From a virus, in the IMG/VR virus record IMGVR_UViG_3300044858_005054, positions 1-40,587 of that record: a stretch of 40,587 nucleotides of DNA. One strand, 5' to 3'. The notes under the pieces are model-generated. The model ran no database searches, was not told the origin of the DNA, and saw only the letters and a program-made list of their open reading frames with translations. Of this stretch, positions 17,461 through 24,942 are shown piece by piece. The first letter of the stretch is position 1. Each line of letters opens with the position of its first letter. The position numbers and the translations under genes are program-made.

Positions 17461-18137
17461 GGCTTTATTACAACTTTCTTATGGTGAGACACATTTACGG
17501 TTGGGTCAATATAAATAGAAAAGCCACACTCTCTGGCAGATATGCACCAAGAGAAGTCTTCTCCGTATGGAACAAACATATCCTTGCCAGTCTGTTCGTC
17601 AACAACCTTTTCAAACTTTTCAACAAACCACGGCCTTGGCATATCCTCAAATACGCCCTGCTTCACACATACAAACCCAAAGCCAACAGCGCCGACTTCT
17701 ACTGGGTCAAACGTATTCAGCAGTTTTTTGGGGTCTGAACTCTTGTCCAGCGCCGCGAACATATGTACGCCCCTATCGCTTAGATATACGCCAGACACAA
17801 TATTCTTGTCAGATTCATACAGCGCTAGAAAGTCTGATGGAGTCCAAGAGATGTCTGAATCTATCCAGAAAATCTTTCCGTACTCAACTTCTCCACGGAG
17901 CGGAGCGCGGTTAAATGCATCAAGGTAATCGGAATCCATTGTTGTTGCTTCACGGGCAGACGCAACTCTTGGAGAGTACCTATTTGAGAATTTCCAAGTA
18001 ATGCCCTTTTGTTCTAGAACATGGATTGTCTCAACAAGACTCCGCACATAGGCCGCTTCCATTGAGCGACCTGGAGTAGCAATAACTACATCAACTTTAT
18101 TAGATTCCACGGTTTCTCCAGAATTCCATATTTGCAT
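17457..18137 (-). CDS. GT-A-like glycosyltransferase, paralogue of 10383-11054
   Basis: 226 residues. It shares an ordered set of motifs with the gene at 10383-11054: VVIATPGRSM, AYVRSL, IFWIDSDISW (DxD-type acidic motif), AVGFGFVCVKQGVFEDMPRP and GEDFSWC, then a terminal VNVSHHKK. The two lie in different operons on the same strand and have diverged outside these motifs. The probable role is transfer of a sugar in the cytoplasm. The gene overlaps the sulfotransferase by 38 nt and the next gene by 4 nt. Function is assigned at fold level only. Confidence 0.75.
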   Translation of the reverse strand: MQIWNSGETVESNKVDVVIATPGRSMEAAYVRSLVETIHVLEQKGITWKFSNRYSPRVASAREATTMDSDYLDAFNRAPLRGEVEYGKIFWIDSDISWTPSDFLALYESDKNIVSGVYLSDRGVHMFAALDKSSDPKKLLNTFDPVEVGAVGFGFVCVKQGVFEDMPRPWFVEKFEKVVDEQTGKDMFVPYGEDFSWCISARECGFSIYIDPTVNVSHHKKVVIKP

Positions 18138-18981
18138 ATTGGAATATTACCGATTGAGGTAAAACCTTTGCGATGTCTACATTGCTGCGAGAAATATTCT
18201 GACCGACATCATGCATTCCCTTGAGGCCATAGATGGCGTCATTTTCATGAAACTTATTATGGATTGAAGAAAGGTCATGCTCAAACCTATCCATCTCCAG
18301 GAAGTCATAAATCCCATTCATCACTTCTTCTGTGTTGGATACCAGACTGTCGTACTCAACGAAATGGAAGAACCTTCTGTTCTCTGGCTGACAGGCAAAC
18401 ATCACGCCATAAAGAGCGTTGTCGATTGGTCCCTGTGGGCGCATCAGGCTTGAACAGCGCACCTCGTCTGGGTGCTTGTAGAAATGAGCGCTTTTGTGCG
18501 CTTCAATTTCTTTGTCAATAAAAGAAACTCTGCCCTCATTCTCATGGACAAGATTAATGAAGGATGCAAGTATCTCGACTATTGACCTAACCGTCACGAT
18601 GATTCGTGGCTCGTATGGCATGTTCCTCTGAAGGAGTTCAAAGTTCTGAGGCATTGCCCATTCACGATTTTTGTCTATGACGAGTTTGCAGTCGGTGTCT
18701 GCGTAGAATGCTTCAAGCACACCTCGCACCACGCCTGGCAGGACATCTGGTTTCGGATACGCGGTCCACGGCTCGCTGACAATGATGCTTTGTTCCAAGT
18801 GCCACATCATTCCGCAAATGGGTGAATTAGGACCAGAGTGAACCTCTGGGTTTTGATTAAGGAGCGACCCTAGTAGGGTGCTTCCAGAGCGTGGCAATCC
18901 AGATAGAAATGCATACCGTTTTCCGGCTGTATTTTGTTTTTGGATGGGATTTGGTGTGCTTCCAGATACGATTATTTCCAT
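18100..18981 (-). CDS. Sulfotransferase-family protein
   Basis: 293 residues predicted to transfer sulfate from PAPS to an acceptor. Near residue 27, SGLPRSGSTLLGSLLNQNP is the phosphosulfate-binding loop of the family. Near the middle, IIVTVRSIVEILASF fits the 3'-phosphate-binding Arg/Ser motif. Phages of aquatic bacteria are known to carry such genes. The natural acceptor could be a sugar placed by the three downstream operon members or by adjacent glycosyltransferases. ATG at 18981 has TATACT 7 nt upstream and no Shine-Dalgarno sequence, so it heads the operon as a leaderless message. It is divergent from the gene at 19009. Confidence 0.85.
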   Translation of the reverse strand: MEIIVSGSTPNPIQKQNTAGKRYAFLSGLPRSGSTLLGSLLNQNPEVHSGPNSPICGMMWHLEQSIIVSEPWTAYPKPDVLPGVVRGVLEAFYADTDCKLVIDKNREWAMPQNFELLQRNMPYEPRIIVTVRSIVEILASFINLVHENEGRVSFIDKEIEAHKSAHFYKHPDEVRCSSLMRPQGPIDNALYGVMFACQPENRRFFHFVEYDSLVSNTEEVMNGIYDFLEMDRFEHDLSSIHNKFHENDAIYGLKGMHDVGQNISRSNVDIAKVLPQSVIFQYANMEFWRNRGI

Positions 18982-18988
18982 GCCTGGT

Positions 18989-18994
18989 AGTATA
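18989..18994 (-). promoter_or_regulatory. -10-like hexamer for a leaderless start
   Basis: TATACT on the minus strand, then ACCAGGC, then ATG at 18981. The 7-nt spacing is the same as at 11062, 11104 and 37561. No convincing -35 is seen. Confidence 0.55.
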
Positions 18995-18996
18995 GT
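18991..18996 (+). promoter_or_regulatory. -10-like hexamer for the divergent gene
   Basis: TATAGT on the plus strand, 12 nt before ATG at 19009. This predicts a very short leader of about 5-6 nt. It overlaps the minus-strand -10, so the two divergent promoters would compete. Confidence 0.4.
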
Positions 18997-19008
18997 CGCA
19001 TTACGCTT

Positions 19009-20121
19009 ATGGGCGCGTCCAAGTTTTCAGTCGGTTTTGTCTCCCAGGACTGGTCTCGTGTCAATGAGGTCAATATCCCAAACGGGTGCACGTGGTACCG
19101 CTGTGCAGTACCGGCATCAATCCTCAATTCCGCTGGTTACTCTGCGCATGTCGGAATGGCTTCTTCTACCGAACAGGGCCGTCTTGCCATATATCTAACC
19201 CCACCGTTTTACAAGCAACAGGGAATGATTTCTGGACATGACATCATCGTTTTAAAAGTTGTCATGAACCGTAAAACAAAAGAAATTGTCGAAGCAGAAA
19301 TGCGGGCTGGTAAAAAAATAGTTGTTGACATTGATGACTGGTTTGACGACCTTCCTGATACAAATAGGGCAAAACAGACGACTGACCCCGAAAAAAACCC
19401 CGACAATAACCGAGATATTTATTTTGAAATAATCGACATGGCTCATGCCATTATTTGCTCAACCCAATTTCTATATGACCAGTATTCAGCGCGGTACCCA
19501 TCAAAGCCCGTCTTTATGGTCAGGAATTCAATCGATATTGCTCGCTGGCCGCAGCGGAAAATGCAGCCCAAACTCCCAGTCATCGGGTGGTGCGGTGCCA
19601 CACCGTGGAGAGCAAATGACCTTGAGCAATTGGCGCCATTCATGAATGACTACCTAAAGTCGCGGCATCTCACATTCCATCATGCAGGGCACATCCAGAA
19701 CGCGCACAGCGTAGCAGAATTGATGCAGGTTGACCCAAGTATTGTGTGTCTTGAGCCAATGCAACCAATAACCAATCTTCCACAAATGTTGCAAAAGATA
19801 GACATCGGAATCGTCCCACTGAATGACCTACCATTCAATCACGCCAAGTCGTATCTAAAGGGTCTTGAATACGCTGCAGCGGGTATCCCTTTTGTTGCTT
19901 CTGACCTACCGGAATACAGGTTGCTTGCAAAAAACGGAGTGGGACGAATCGCAACTACAGCAGAAGAATGGATTAAACATCTTGATGAACTTCAGGAATA
20001 CAAATTGCGCTTTGAAGAAGCACAAAATAACTACGGCATTGTTAAAGATAAATACTCAATGACTTCAATGAGCAATAAATGGCTTTCTGTATTTCGTGAA
20101 ATTATGGACATGAAGGTTTAG
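19009..20121 (+). CDS. GT-B-fold glycosyltransferase
   Basis: 370 residues. The N-terminal half has VVDIDDWFDDLP, a segment common in phage GT-B glycosyltransferases, and VFMVRNSIDIARWP. The C-terminal half begins with IGWCGATPWRANDL and holds the donor-site helix KSYLKGLEYAAAGIPFVASD, typical of GT4-like enzymes. No membrane anchor is visible. It stands alone between the divergent sulfotransferase operon and the convergent tail module. Acceptor unknown; with four other glycosyltransferases in the window, a multi-sugar decoration is plausible. There is no Shine-Dalgarno sequence, and a near-leaderless start is likely. Confidence 0.82.
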   Translation: MGASKFSVGFVSQDWSRVNEVNIPNGCTWYRCAVPASILNSAGYSAHVGMASSTEQGRLAIYLTPPFYKQQGMISGHDIIVLKVVMNRKTKEIVEAEMRAGKKIVVDIDDWFDDLPDTNRAKQTTDPEKNPDNNRDIYFEIIDMAHAIICSTQFLYDQYSARYPSKPVFMVRNSIDIARWPQRKMQPKLPVIGWCGATPWRANDLEQLAPFMNDYLKSRHLTFHHAGHIQNAHSVAELMQVDPSIVCLEPMQPITNLPQMLQKIDIGIVPLNDLPFNHAKSYLKGLEYAAAGIPFVASDLPEYRLLAKNGVGRIATTAEEWIKHLDELQEYKLRFEEAQNNYGIVKDKYSMTSMSNKWLSVFREIMDMKV

Positions 20122-20284
20122 GGGCCAAAAACCGTGGCACTGCGCTACGACGCTTATTTCAAAAAACTTCTCACCCTTTGGGGTGATGGCTGGCATTCGG
20201 TTTAAAACATTACATCTAAGAAAAAAACAATGCCACACTCTGCAGAAACAAACGCAGACAGGCAAGCCCCCAGAATTGATAAAT
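20122..20284. other. Convergent intergenic region, no gene seen
   Basis: 163 nt between convergent stops. It holds a short hairpin CACCC-TTTG-GGGTG at 20172-20185 without a T-run, and an inverted repeat TGGCATT (20191-20197) / AATGCCA (20229-20235). One or both may help end transcription. No coding signal is visible. Confidence 0.4.
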
Positions 20285-20893
20285 TCAGCCGACTACTGGG
20301 GCCTCTTCTTGACCAAATTCAATAACATAATCCTCCAATTTTTTAAGCCTCTCGTCTAGTTCTCCGGTTAATGGCTTATTTGTCCATCCGGAGATAATTG
20401 AATAACGTGTTGAGCCAGAAACAGGACTCACGCCATGTGAATGCTCGTTTTCCGTTTTAGCCACATAAATTGAGCCGGTTTTGGGCGTTACAATTTTTCC
20501 AAAATCTGGATACAAGGCCTCACCACCATCAAAATCGTCATTCAAAAAAACTACGCTTTCTGCAACTCGGCCAATTTCTGTTGCGAAATATTTAAACATA
20601 GGCTGTTGAGCTCCTGGTTCAATACGCAGAATCGCCATGAATTCTACATTTACATCATGGCCAATAAATTTAGAAACATAATCCTGCATTTTACGAAAAA
20701 TCTGCAAACATAGTCTATGTGATTGAACGGAAGAACAGCGGCGATGTTGAAGCGTGGTAAAAAAATCTATAATTCTTTCATCAAGAAATGAACCAGGATA
20801 ATTGTCCCAATCATTTTGGCATTCGGCCATCAAAATTAATAGGTCGCACTCATCAGGGCTCAGAAAATCTTCTTTTTGTGCAATTGTTTTCAT
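20285..20893 (-). CDS. 2OG-Fe(II) oxygenase-like protein lacking the HxD motif
   Basis: 202 residues with the prolyl-4-hydroxylase-like layout of its four upstream neighbours: an initial LSPDECDLLI segment, VVFLNDDFDGGEALYP, KTGSIYVAKTENEHSHGVSP with the distal His, and TRYSIISGW with the 2OG-binding Arg. Where the others have HxD (for example YHSD, YHTD) this one reads PMFKYFAT, so the first His and the Asp ligand are missing. It may be inactive, a partner subunit, or bind metal differently. Last gene of the minus-strand operon, 7 nt after the previous stop. Confidence 0.75.
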   Translation of the reverse strand: MKTIAQKEDFLSPDECDLLILMAECQNDWDNYPGSFLDERIIDFFTTLQHRRCSSVQSHRLCLQIFRKMQDYVSKFIGHDVNVEFMAILRIEPGAQQPMFKYFATEIGRVAESVVFLNDDFDGGEALYPDFGKIVTPKTGSIYVAKTENEHSHGVSPVSGSTRYSIISGWTNKPLTGELDERLKKLEDYVIEFGQEEAPVVG

Positions 20894-20900
20894 TTTATTG

Positions 20901-21545
20901 TTAACCCCGATTAATTATTTGACCCTTTAGGAGACTTCTCCTAAAGCTGCTGTATTCATTATTGTAATCAAACATGGTTACCGCAGCATACTTGGTTCCC
21001 GTAATCACTGGCAGGCTTGCGTGGGAATAAATAAATGTTGACGGGAAAACAATAACATCCCCAGCGGTTGGCTTGAGTTTGAGGTTCAACTTATCGAAAG
21101 ATAATTCTCCACCTTCGTAATTATCGTTGTAATAAGCGATTGTTGAGATGGTGCACACATAATGATGCGCATGGTCTGAGTGGTAAGAAAAATGAGTTCC
21201 CTGTTTGTATTTTACAAAATTTACTGCTTCCATATAATTCATACTTATGCCGTATGACCGAGAATAATCTTCAACGCAACCTCTAACTTGACTAATTGTT
21301 TCTTCATAAACTGAGACAATTTTGTCCTGCACATATGGGATTTCATTTGTTCCCATTTTAAAATCTTGACAATTTCTGTAACTTTCGTCTGGTACCTGCT
21401 CGTATCCAACAAGCGCAAGCGACCATTTATTGCACGACTGCTCATCGGTAAGGCACTGATTTAGTAGTTCTGATGAGTCTGGGCCGAGTGTGGATTTATA
21501 AATTCTTATCCCCAGTTCTGGTGGTCCTAGGTTAACAAAGTCCAT
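20901..21545 (-). CDS. 2OG-Fe(II) oxygenase (prolyl-hydroxylase-like)
   Basis: About 214 residues from ATG at 21545. The start overlaps the previous stop in TGATG; a GTG one codon earlier is also possible. HFSYHSDHAH supplies HxD, AYYNDNYEGGELSFDKL is the family turn, KPTAGDVIVFPS precedes the distal His (IYSHASLP), and GTKYAAVTMF has Lys at the 2OG-carboxylate position, as in prolyl-4-hydroxylases. All active-site positions are therefore filled. The expected reaction is O2- and 2OG-dependent hydroxylation, with the substrate unknown. Confidence 0.85.
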   Translation of the reverse strand: MDFVNLGPPELGIRIYKSTLGPDSSELLNQCLTDEQSCNKWSLALVGYEQVPDESYRNCQDFKMGTNEIPYVQDKIVSVYEETISQVRGCVEDYSRSYGISMNYMEAVNFVKYKQGTHFSYHSDHAHHYVCTISTIAYYNDNYEGGELSFDKLNLKLKPTAGDVIVFPSTFIYSHASLPVITGTKYAAVTMFDYNNEYSSFRRSLLKGQIINRG

Positions 21546-22366
21546 CACATATTCCAGTTCGGGATTAAATTTCCAGTTTCTTCAACTGCGCCCATCATCC
21601 ATTTTGATTCTTTGAATTCGCGAGCAAGCCTGTCCTTCTCCATTTCGCCCCAAATATCTTTGCCGTATTTGGTTTCGTTTGCTTTCCAACTATCGCTACC
21701 GTCATACTCGTATCCCCAGAACATGCGTATGAATAACTTACGGCTAGAGAGTGTTTTGCATACACCGTGGTAATACGGGTGATGTGCCGGGAGAATCAGC
21801 ATATCGCCTGCCCGAGGTTTGTATTTAAAATGGACAAATGGGTCATTTTCAGAAATGTTATTTTCATCTGCGAATACCTTAAAAGCTATTTCTCCACCCT
21901 GGTAATCATCATTTACATAAAGTAGGCAGGTTATCCAAAATTTATAACCTGGGTTGTGTGTTTCGGCCATTTTGAAATCCGTGTGATACTGCATAGCAAG
22001 CGTTCCGTCTATTGGTTTTGCAGAATGAGTCAGCAAGAATGGGCCATAGTGCGACCAATTGGGAATTTCAATTCCATATTTGGATACATACTGATTAGTA
22101 GTTTCATAAAAAATTGATGCAGTTTCCATTGCTACTGGGTTATTTGATATTATTGAATAATTTGATTCCCATTCGTGTTTTGTTGGAAATGATGTAGAAA
22201 AGAAATTTGGATATCCGATAAAGTGGGTTTCTTTGCCGAGATTGTACCAATCGGTCCAGGGGTGAACATGCGGGGAACCGTCCGCTAATAGCGATTCAAA
22301 ATTTTTCGAGTCCCCAATTGTGTCACGGAAGACAACTATTTTTGGATAAAGCTCTTCTTGATTCAC
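21545..22366 (-). CDS. 2OG-Fe(II) oxygenase
   Basis: 273 residues, the largest of the five. QYHTDF gives HxD, LLYVNDDYQGGEIAFK the typical turn, KPRAGDMLILPAHHPYYHGV the distal His, and a following SSRKLFIRMFWG the Arg/Lys for 2OG. Start is GTG at 22366 in a GTGA overlap with the previous stop. No closer in-frame ATG lies before the conserved part. About 70 extra N-terminal residues compared with its neighbours suggest a distinct substrate-recognition segment. Predicted soluble hydroxylase. Confidence 0.82.
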   Translation of the reverse strand: MNQEELYPKIVVFRDTIGDSKNFESLLADGSPHVHPWTDWYNLGKETHFIGYPNFFSTSFPTKHEWESNYSIISNNPVAMETASIFYETTNQYVSKYGIEIPNWSHYGPFLLTHSAKPIDGTLAMQYHTDFKMAETHNPGYKFWITCLLYVNDDYQGGEIAFKVFADENNISENDPFVHFKYKPRAGDMLILPAHHPYYHGVCKTLSSRKLFIRMFWGYEYDGSDSWKANETKYGKDIWGEMEKDRLAREFKESKWMMGAVEETGNLIPNWNM

Positions 22367-22956
22367 AAAACACTCCGAATTCCTGTCACTGTCCAGAACG
22401 TGGACACTGTGTATCTTATCCCATCGGTAACCGTATTGACTCCATGGATAAAGTTTATGTCGCCGGGGAAAATTATCAGCATGTTTCTGACTGGTTTTGC
22501 TGTGAATGATTGAATCGGGAAAAATATTTCTCCTCCTTTGAAATCATTATTGAGATAAAATACTGACGATAGGTCGTATGTTGGACAACAGTTTTTGCTT
22601 CCATCAAGTTCCTGTTTATCGGCATGTGGTGCTTGCTCATCACCAACTTGCCATCTATTTAGCTGAGCTCCAGTTGAGTCGGCCAAAATGTCAAACGTAG
22701 TTTGAAGTATGTTTTTCGTTTTGATATATAGATTTTCGTAAATGTTCTTCGCTATAGGCTCAGTAAAATCTCTATGTACCCTGTCGGACCATTGATGATG
22801 GCCGTATACGGCAGACCAATCGTCATTACACTTTGCATAGCGAAGCAATTCTGCGAGCTCATCGGTCGGTAGTAAATTTTCAAAAATGTGTATATTGTCC
22901 ACAGAATCACCCCAATACCCAGAGGGGGTTAGCTCAATTCTGGTGCTGTAATTCAT
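22363..22956 (-). CDS. 2OG-Fe(II) oxygenase
   Basis: About 197 residues from ATG at 22956; ATG 22989 and TTG 22995 are in-frame alternatives. I chose 22956 because the others overlap the upstream gene by 56 nt or more. The N-terminal HIFENLLPTDELAEL matches the family entry helix. APHADKQ gives HxD, FYLNNDFKGGEIFFP the turn, INFIHGV the distal His, and GIRYTVSTFW the Arg. The substrate is unknown. Overlaps on both sides show tight co-translation with the other oxygenases. Confidence 0.8.
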   Translation of the reverse strand: MNYSTRIELTPSGYWGDSVDNIHIFENLLPTDELAELLRYAKCNDDWSAVYGHHQWSDRVHRDFTEPIAKNIYENLYIKTKNILQTTFDILADSTGAQLNRWQVGDEQAPHADKQELDGSKNCCPTYDLSSVFYLNNDFKGGEIFFPIQSFTAKPVRNMLIIFPGDINFIHGVNTVTDGIRYTVSTFWTVTGIRSVL

Positions 22957-23449
22957 AATTAACTGATGGGTTTTTTGTTTCGCTGCCATAAACAAAACAT
23001 GTCAACATATACCTAGTTCCACTAGAAACAGTGCTGACCAGGTGTGGCTCATCACCGGCATGAACAACCAATTGTGATGCAGATGGTCGCCAAACAGTGT
23101 TAAGACGCGGGTACACGAGGTCCCCACCCTCAAAGTTATCATTCAGATATACAACGCATCCGAATCTGCATGTCTTCTGATAGTTGTCAGTGTGTTCTCC
23201 CATTCCACCACCCTGGGAGATTCTTTGTATTCCACAAAATGGGCTTATAAAATCATAATCATCAAAATATAATTTAATTCGCTCATTTAACAAATCAAAT
23301 ATTGGTGATTGAAATGGGAATCTATTGCCAACCCAATATTCCCCACCACCATTTTGTATTGACCAATCACTGCTACTCGCAGAATATGCGGTGCAGAGCA
23401 ACTCAAGTCTTTCGTCTTCAGTTAGAAAAGAGTCGATGTGTAAAAGCAT
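22934..23449 (-). CDS. 2OG-Fe(II) oxygenase (small)
   Basis: 171 residues, the shortest of the five. MLLHIDSFLTEDERLEL is the entry helix; GEHTDNY gives HxD, VVYLNDNFEGGDLVYP the turn, DEPHLVSTV the distal His and GTRYMLTCF the Arg. Essentially only the catalytic double-stranded beta-helix core is present. It is the first of the run, 21 nt after the stop of the small Cys-rich gene. No Shine-Dalgarno sequence is obvious. Confidence 0.82.
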   Translation of the reverse strand: MLLHIDSFLTEDERLELLCTAYSASSSDWSIQNGGGEYWVGNRFPFQSPIFDLLNERIKLYFDDYDFISPFCGIQRISQGGGMGEHTDNYQKTCRFGCVVYLNDNFEGGDLVYPRLNTVWRPSASQLVVHAGDEPHLVSTVSSGTRYMLTCFVYGSETKNPSVNYELQHQN

Positions 23450-23470
23450 GTATGGAACCGCATTCCACTA

Positions 23471-23716
23471 TCACCACTTGTTTAGTGGGCAAACTGCAGT
23501 ATTGAGTTTTGTCTTTAATGACATGAAGCAGCCACACTCTTTGCATTGTTTTGTCAACTTAATTAATTTTGGGCACGCTTCGCAAATCTGCATTCTAGTA
23601 CTGGCAATTTCGTCTGTTGTGTAATTTGACTTATCCAACAAGTCGGTTGGCAATACCTTTGCCCCATTTTGTAATTGCATTTGTCTTCTTTTTTTGAATT
23701 CCTCGTAGGCGGTCAT
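23471..23716 (-). CDS. Small Cys-rich, probably zinc-binding protein
   Basis: 81 residues. The C-terminal half has six cysteines in the order CEAC, then CKECGC, then a last C before PLNKW, a zinc-ribbon-like arrangement seen in small phage proteins near tail genes. The N-terminal half is a basic helix (EEFKKRRQMQLQ). It starts inside TAATG at the end of the acetyltransferase gene. The role is unknown; metal binding is inferred from Cys spacing. Confidence 0.7.
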   Translation of the reverse strand: MTAYEEFKKRRQMQLQNGAKVLPTDLLDKSNYTTDEIASTRMQICEACPKLIKLTKQCKECGCFMSLKTKLNTAVCPLNKW

Positions 23717-24183
23717 TATGTCACTGCTCCTGGTTCGTTGAATTTTTTAACATATTTATTCGCAAAATTAGCGCTTGCCAGTGTCACAGTAGTGTCTGAC
23801 CATGATTTTTTGTAGTCAAAGTCTTCTGTTTCTTCGTTTTCAAGAATGTAGTCAGCAACTTTTGTTCCTATTCCTTGTCGTTGGTGGTCTGGGTGAACAT
23901 CAAAAATAAAGGGTTTATATATATTTTGTTCTTCGTTATAGTATCTAGCTACTACACAAAGAAGTTGTCCATCTTCTCCTCGATACAGGAAGGTTTCTAC
24001 ATTTATTTCATTATTGTGACCGAAAATATTGGGGAATCTTGCTGGAAGTATTTGTTTAGAGAAGCCTGGGGTGCCAAATTCCCCAAATTTTGCTTCAAAG
24101 AAAGACCATGTAGTGAAAAAACTTTCCTCTGTTCTTTCTATAGTTGGCAGCAAATCTTGCCATGATGCATTTTTTTTAATCAT
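23716..24183 (-). CDS. GNAT-family N-acetyltransferase
   Basis: 155 residues. FIFDVHPDHQRQGIGTKVAD contains the acetyl-CoA pyrophosphate-binding loop (Q-x-x-G-I-G) after the beta-4 strand, the hallmark of GNAT enzymes. A following SANFANKYVKKFNEPG fits the usual C-terminal helix and strand. It probably acetylates an amine on a small molecule, sugar or protein; the acceptor is not readable. It is separated from the Pro/Cys-rich gene upstream by 57 nt with no clear promoter, and is coupled to the zinc-type gene downstream. Confidence 0.8.
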   Translation of the reverse strand: MIKKNASWQDLLPTIERTEESFFTTWSFFEAKFGEFGTPGFSKQILPARFPNIFGHNNEINVETFLYRGEDGQLLCVVARYYNEEQNIYKPFIFDVHPDHQRQGIGTKVADYILENEETEDFDYKKSWSDTTVTLASANFANKYVKKFNEPGAVT

Positions 24184-24240
24184 AAGTCAATCATTCGCTC
24201 CCATCTTTTTTGTGTCGTATATTTTTATTCACCGACCACA

Positions 24241-24942
24241 TTATAGGCATCCTTCCTCGCCATTTCCCTTGATGTCAATGCATCCTGAACCGCTGCCACC
24301 GCCACAGGAGGCACAGTTGCCGGTCGGTGGAAAACTGGGCGTTGGAAAACTGGGCGTTGGAAAACTGGGGGTTGGAAAACTGGGGGTTGGTGCCACATAG
24401 CCACAGCAACCATTTCTAAGCGCTCCGTAATACCCACCCTCATAACCCGGACAACCTTGACACCAGTATTCATATGAAGTCTCGCCGGAGCAAGTATATC
24501 CGCAGCCATCGCCGTCAACACACCCGGCGTTACCGCCGCAACTCCTCGAGCAGTTGCTGGATGGCGGGTCTCCGGTTGGATACCCAGGGGGTGGACAGCT
24601 TGCTGGCGGGAAGGAAGGCGCTGGCGGGAAAGAAGGAGCTGGCGCCGCCGGTGTGGCCGAGTTGGATGCAGTTGATACAGCGCTCACCCCGTATCCAGTA
24701 ACCGTGGTGACCGTAAATGTGTAAGCAGTTCCATTGCTTAAACCAGTCACCGTTATGGGCGAACTAGAACCACTTCCCGTAAAACCTCCGGGGGATGAAG
24801 TTGCCACATAGGTTGCAACACCTTTACCGTCGTATGCTGGAAGAGTAAAAGAAACAGTTGCTTGACCGTTGCCCGCACTAGCCGAAACAGATGTCGGCGC
24901 ATCAGAGAACTTTCCCTGACTAGAAGTATTTCCCGGTATCAT
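24241..24942 (-). CDS. Fibronectin III plus Pro/Cys-rich virion-type protein
   Basis: 233 residues. Residues about 14-95 form a fibronectin type III domain (DAPTSVSASAGNGQATVSF, then ITVTGLSNGTAYTFTV). Next come proline-rich PAPSFPP units, then a domain with many Cys (SCGGNAGCVDGDGCGYTC and on), four TPSFP repeats, and a final Cys-rich tail. I count 14 cysteines, unusual for a phage structural protein and suggestive of disulfides or metal sites. It overlaps the fibre-like gene upstream by 4 nt (ATGA). It is probably a surface-exposed tail decoration. The proline repeats make it a candidate substrate of the oxygenases encoded downstream. Confidence 0.7.
   Translation of the reverse strand: MIPGNTSSQGKFSDAPTSVSASAGNGQATVSFTLPAYDGKGVATYVATSSPGGFTGSGSSSPITVTGLSNGTAYTFTVTTVTGYGVSAVSTASNSATPAAPAPSFPPAPSFPPASCPPPGYPTGDPPSSNCSRSCGGNAGCVDGDGCGYTCSGETSYEYWCQGCPGYEGGYYGALRNGCCGYVAPTPSFPTPSFPTPSFPTPSFPPTGNCASCGGGSGSGCIDIKGNGEEGCL
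24330..24389 (-). repeat. Four 15-nt tandem repeats encoding TPSFP
   Basis: Four consecutive 15-nt units. The first two and last two are pairwise identical and differ from each other at one base. They encode Thr-Pro-Ser-Phe-Pro. Copy number could vary by slippage without breaking the frame. Confidence 0.9.

Noticed and set aside
16085-18981. Antisense reading frames opposite the glycosyltransferase operon (for example around 17000-17900)
   Set aside because: They have no family motif and are fully overlapped by the recognisable minus-strand enzymes.
20172-20185. Hairpin CACCC-TTTG-GGGTG as a classical terminator
   Set aside because: The stem is only 5 bp with no T-run after it on either strand. 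Kept only as a note in the intergenic entry.
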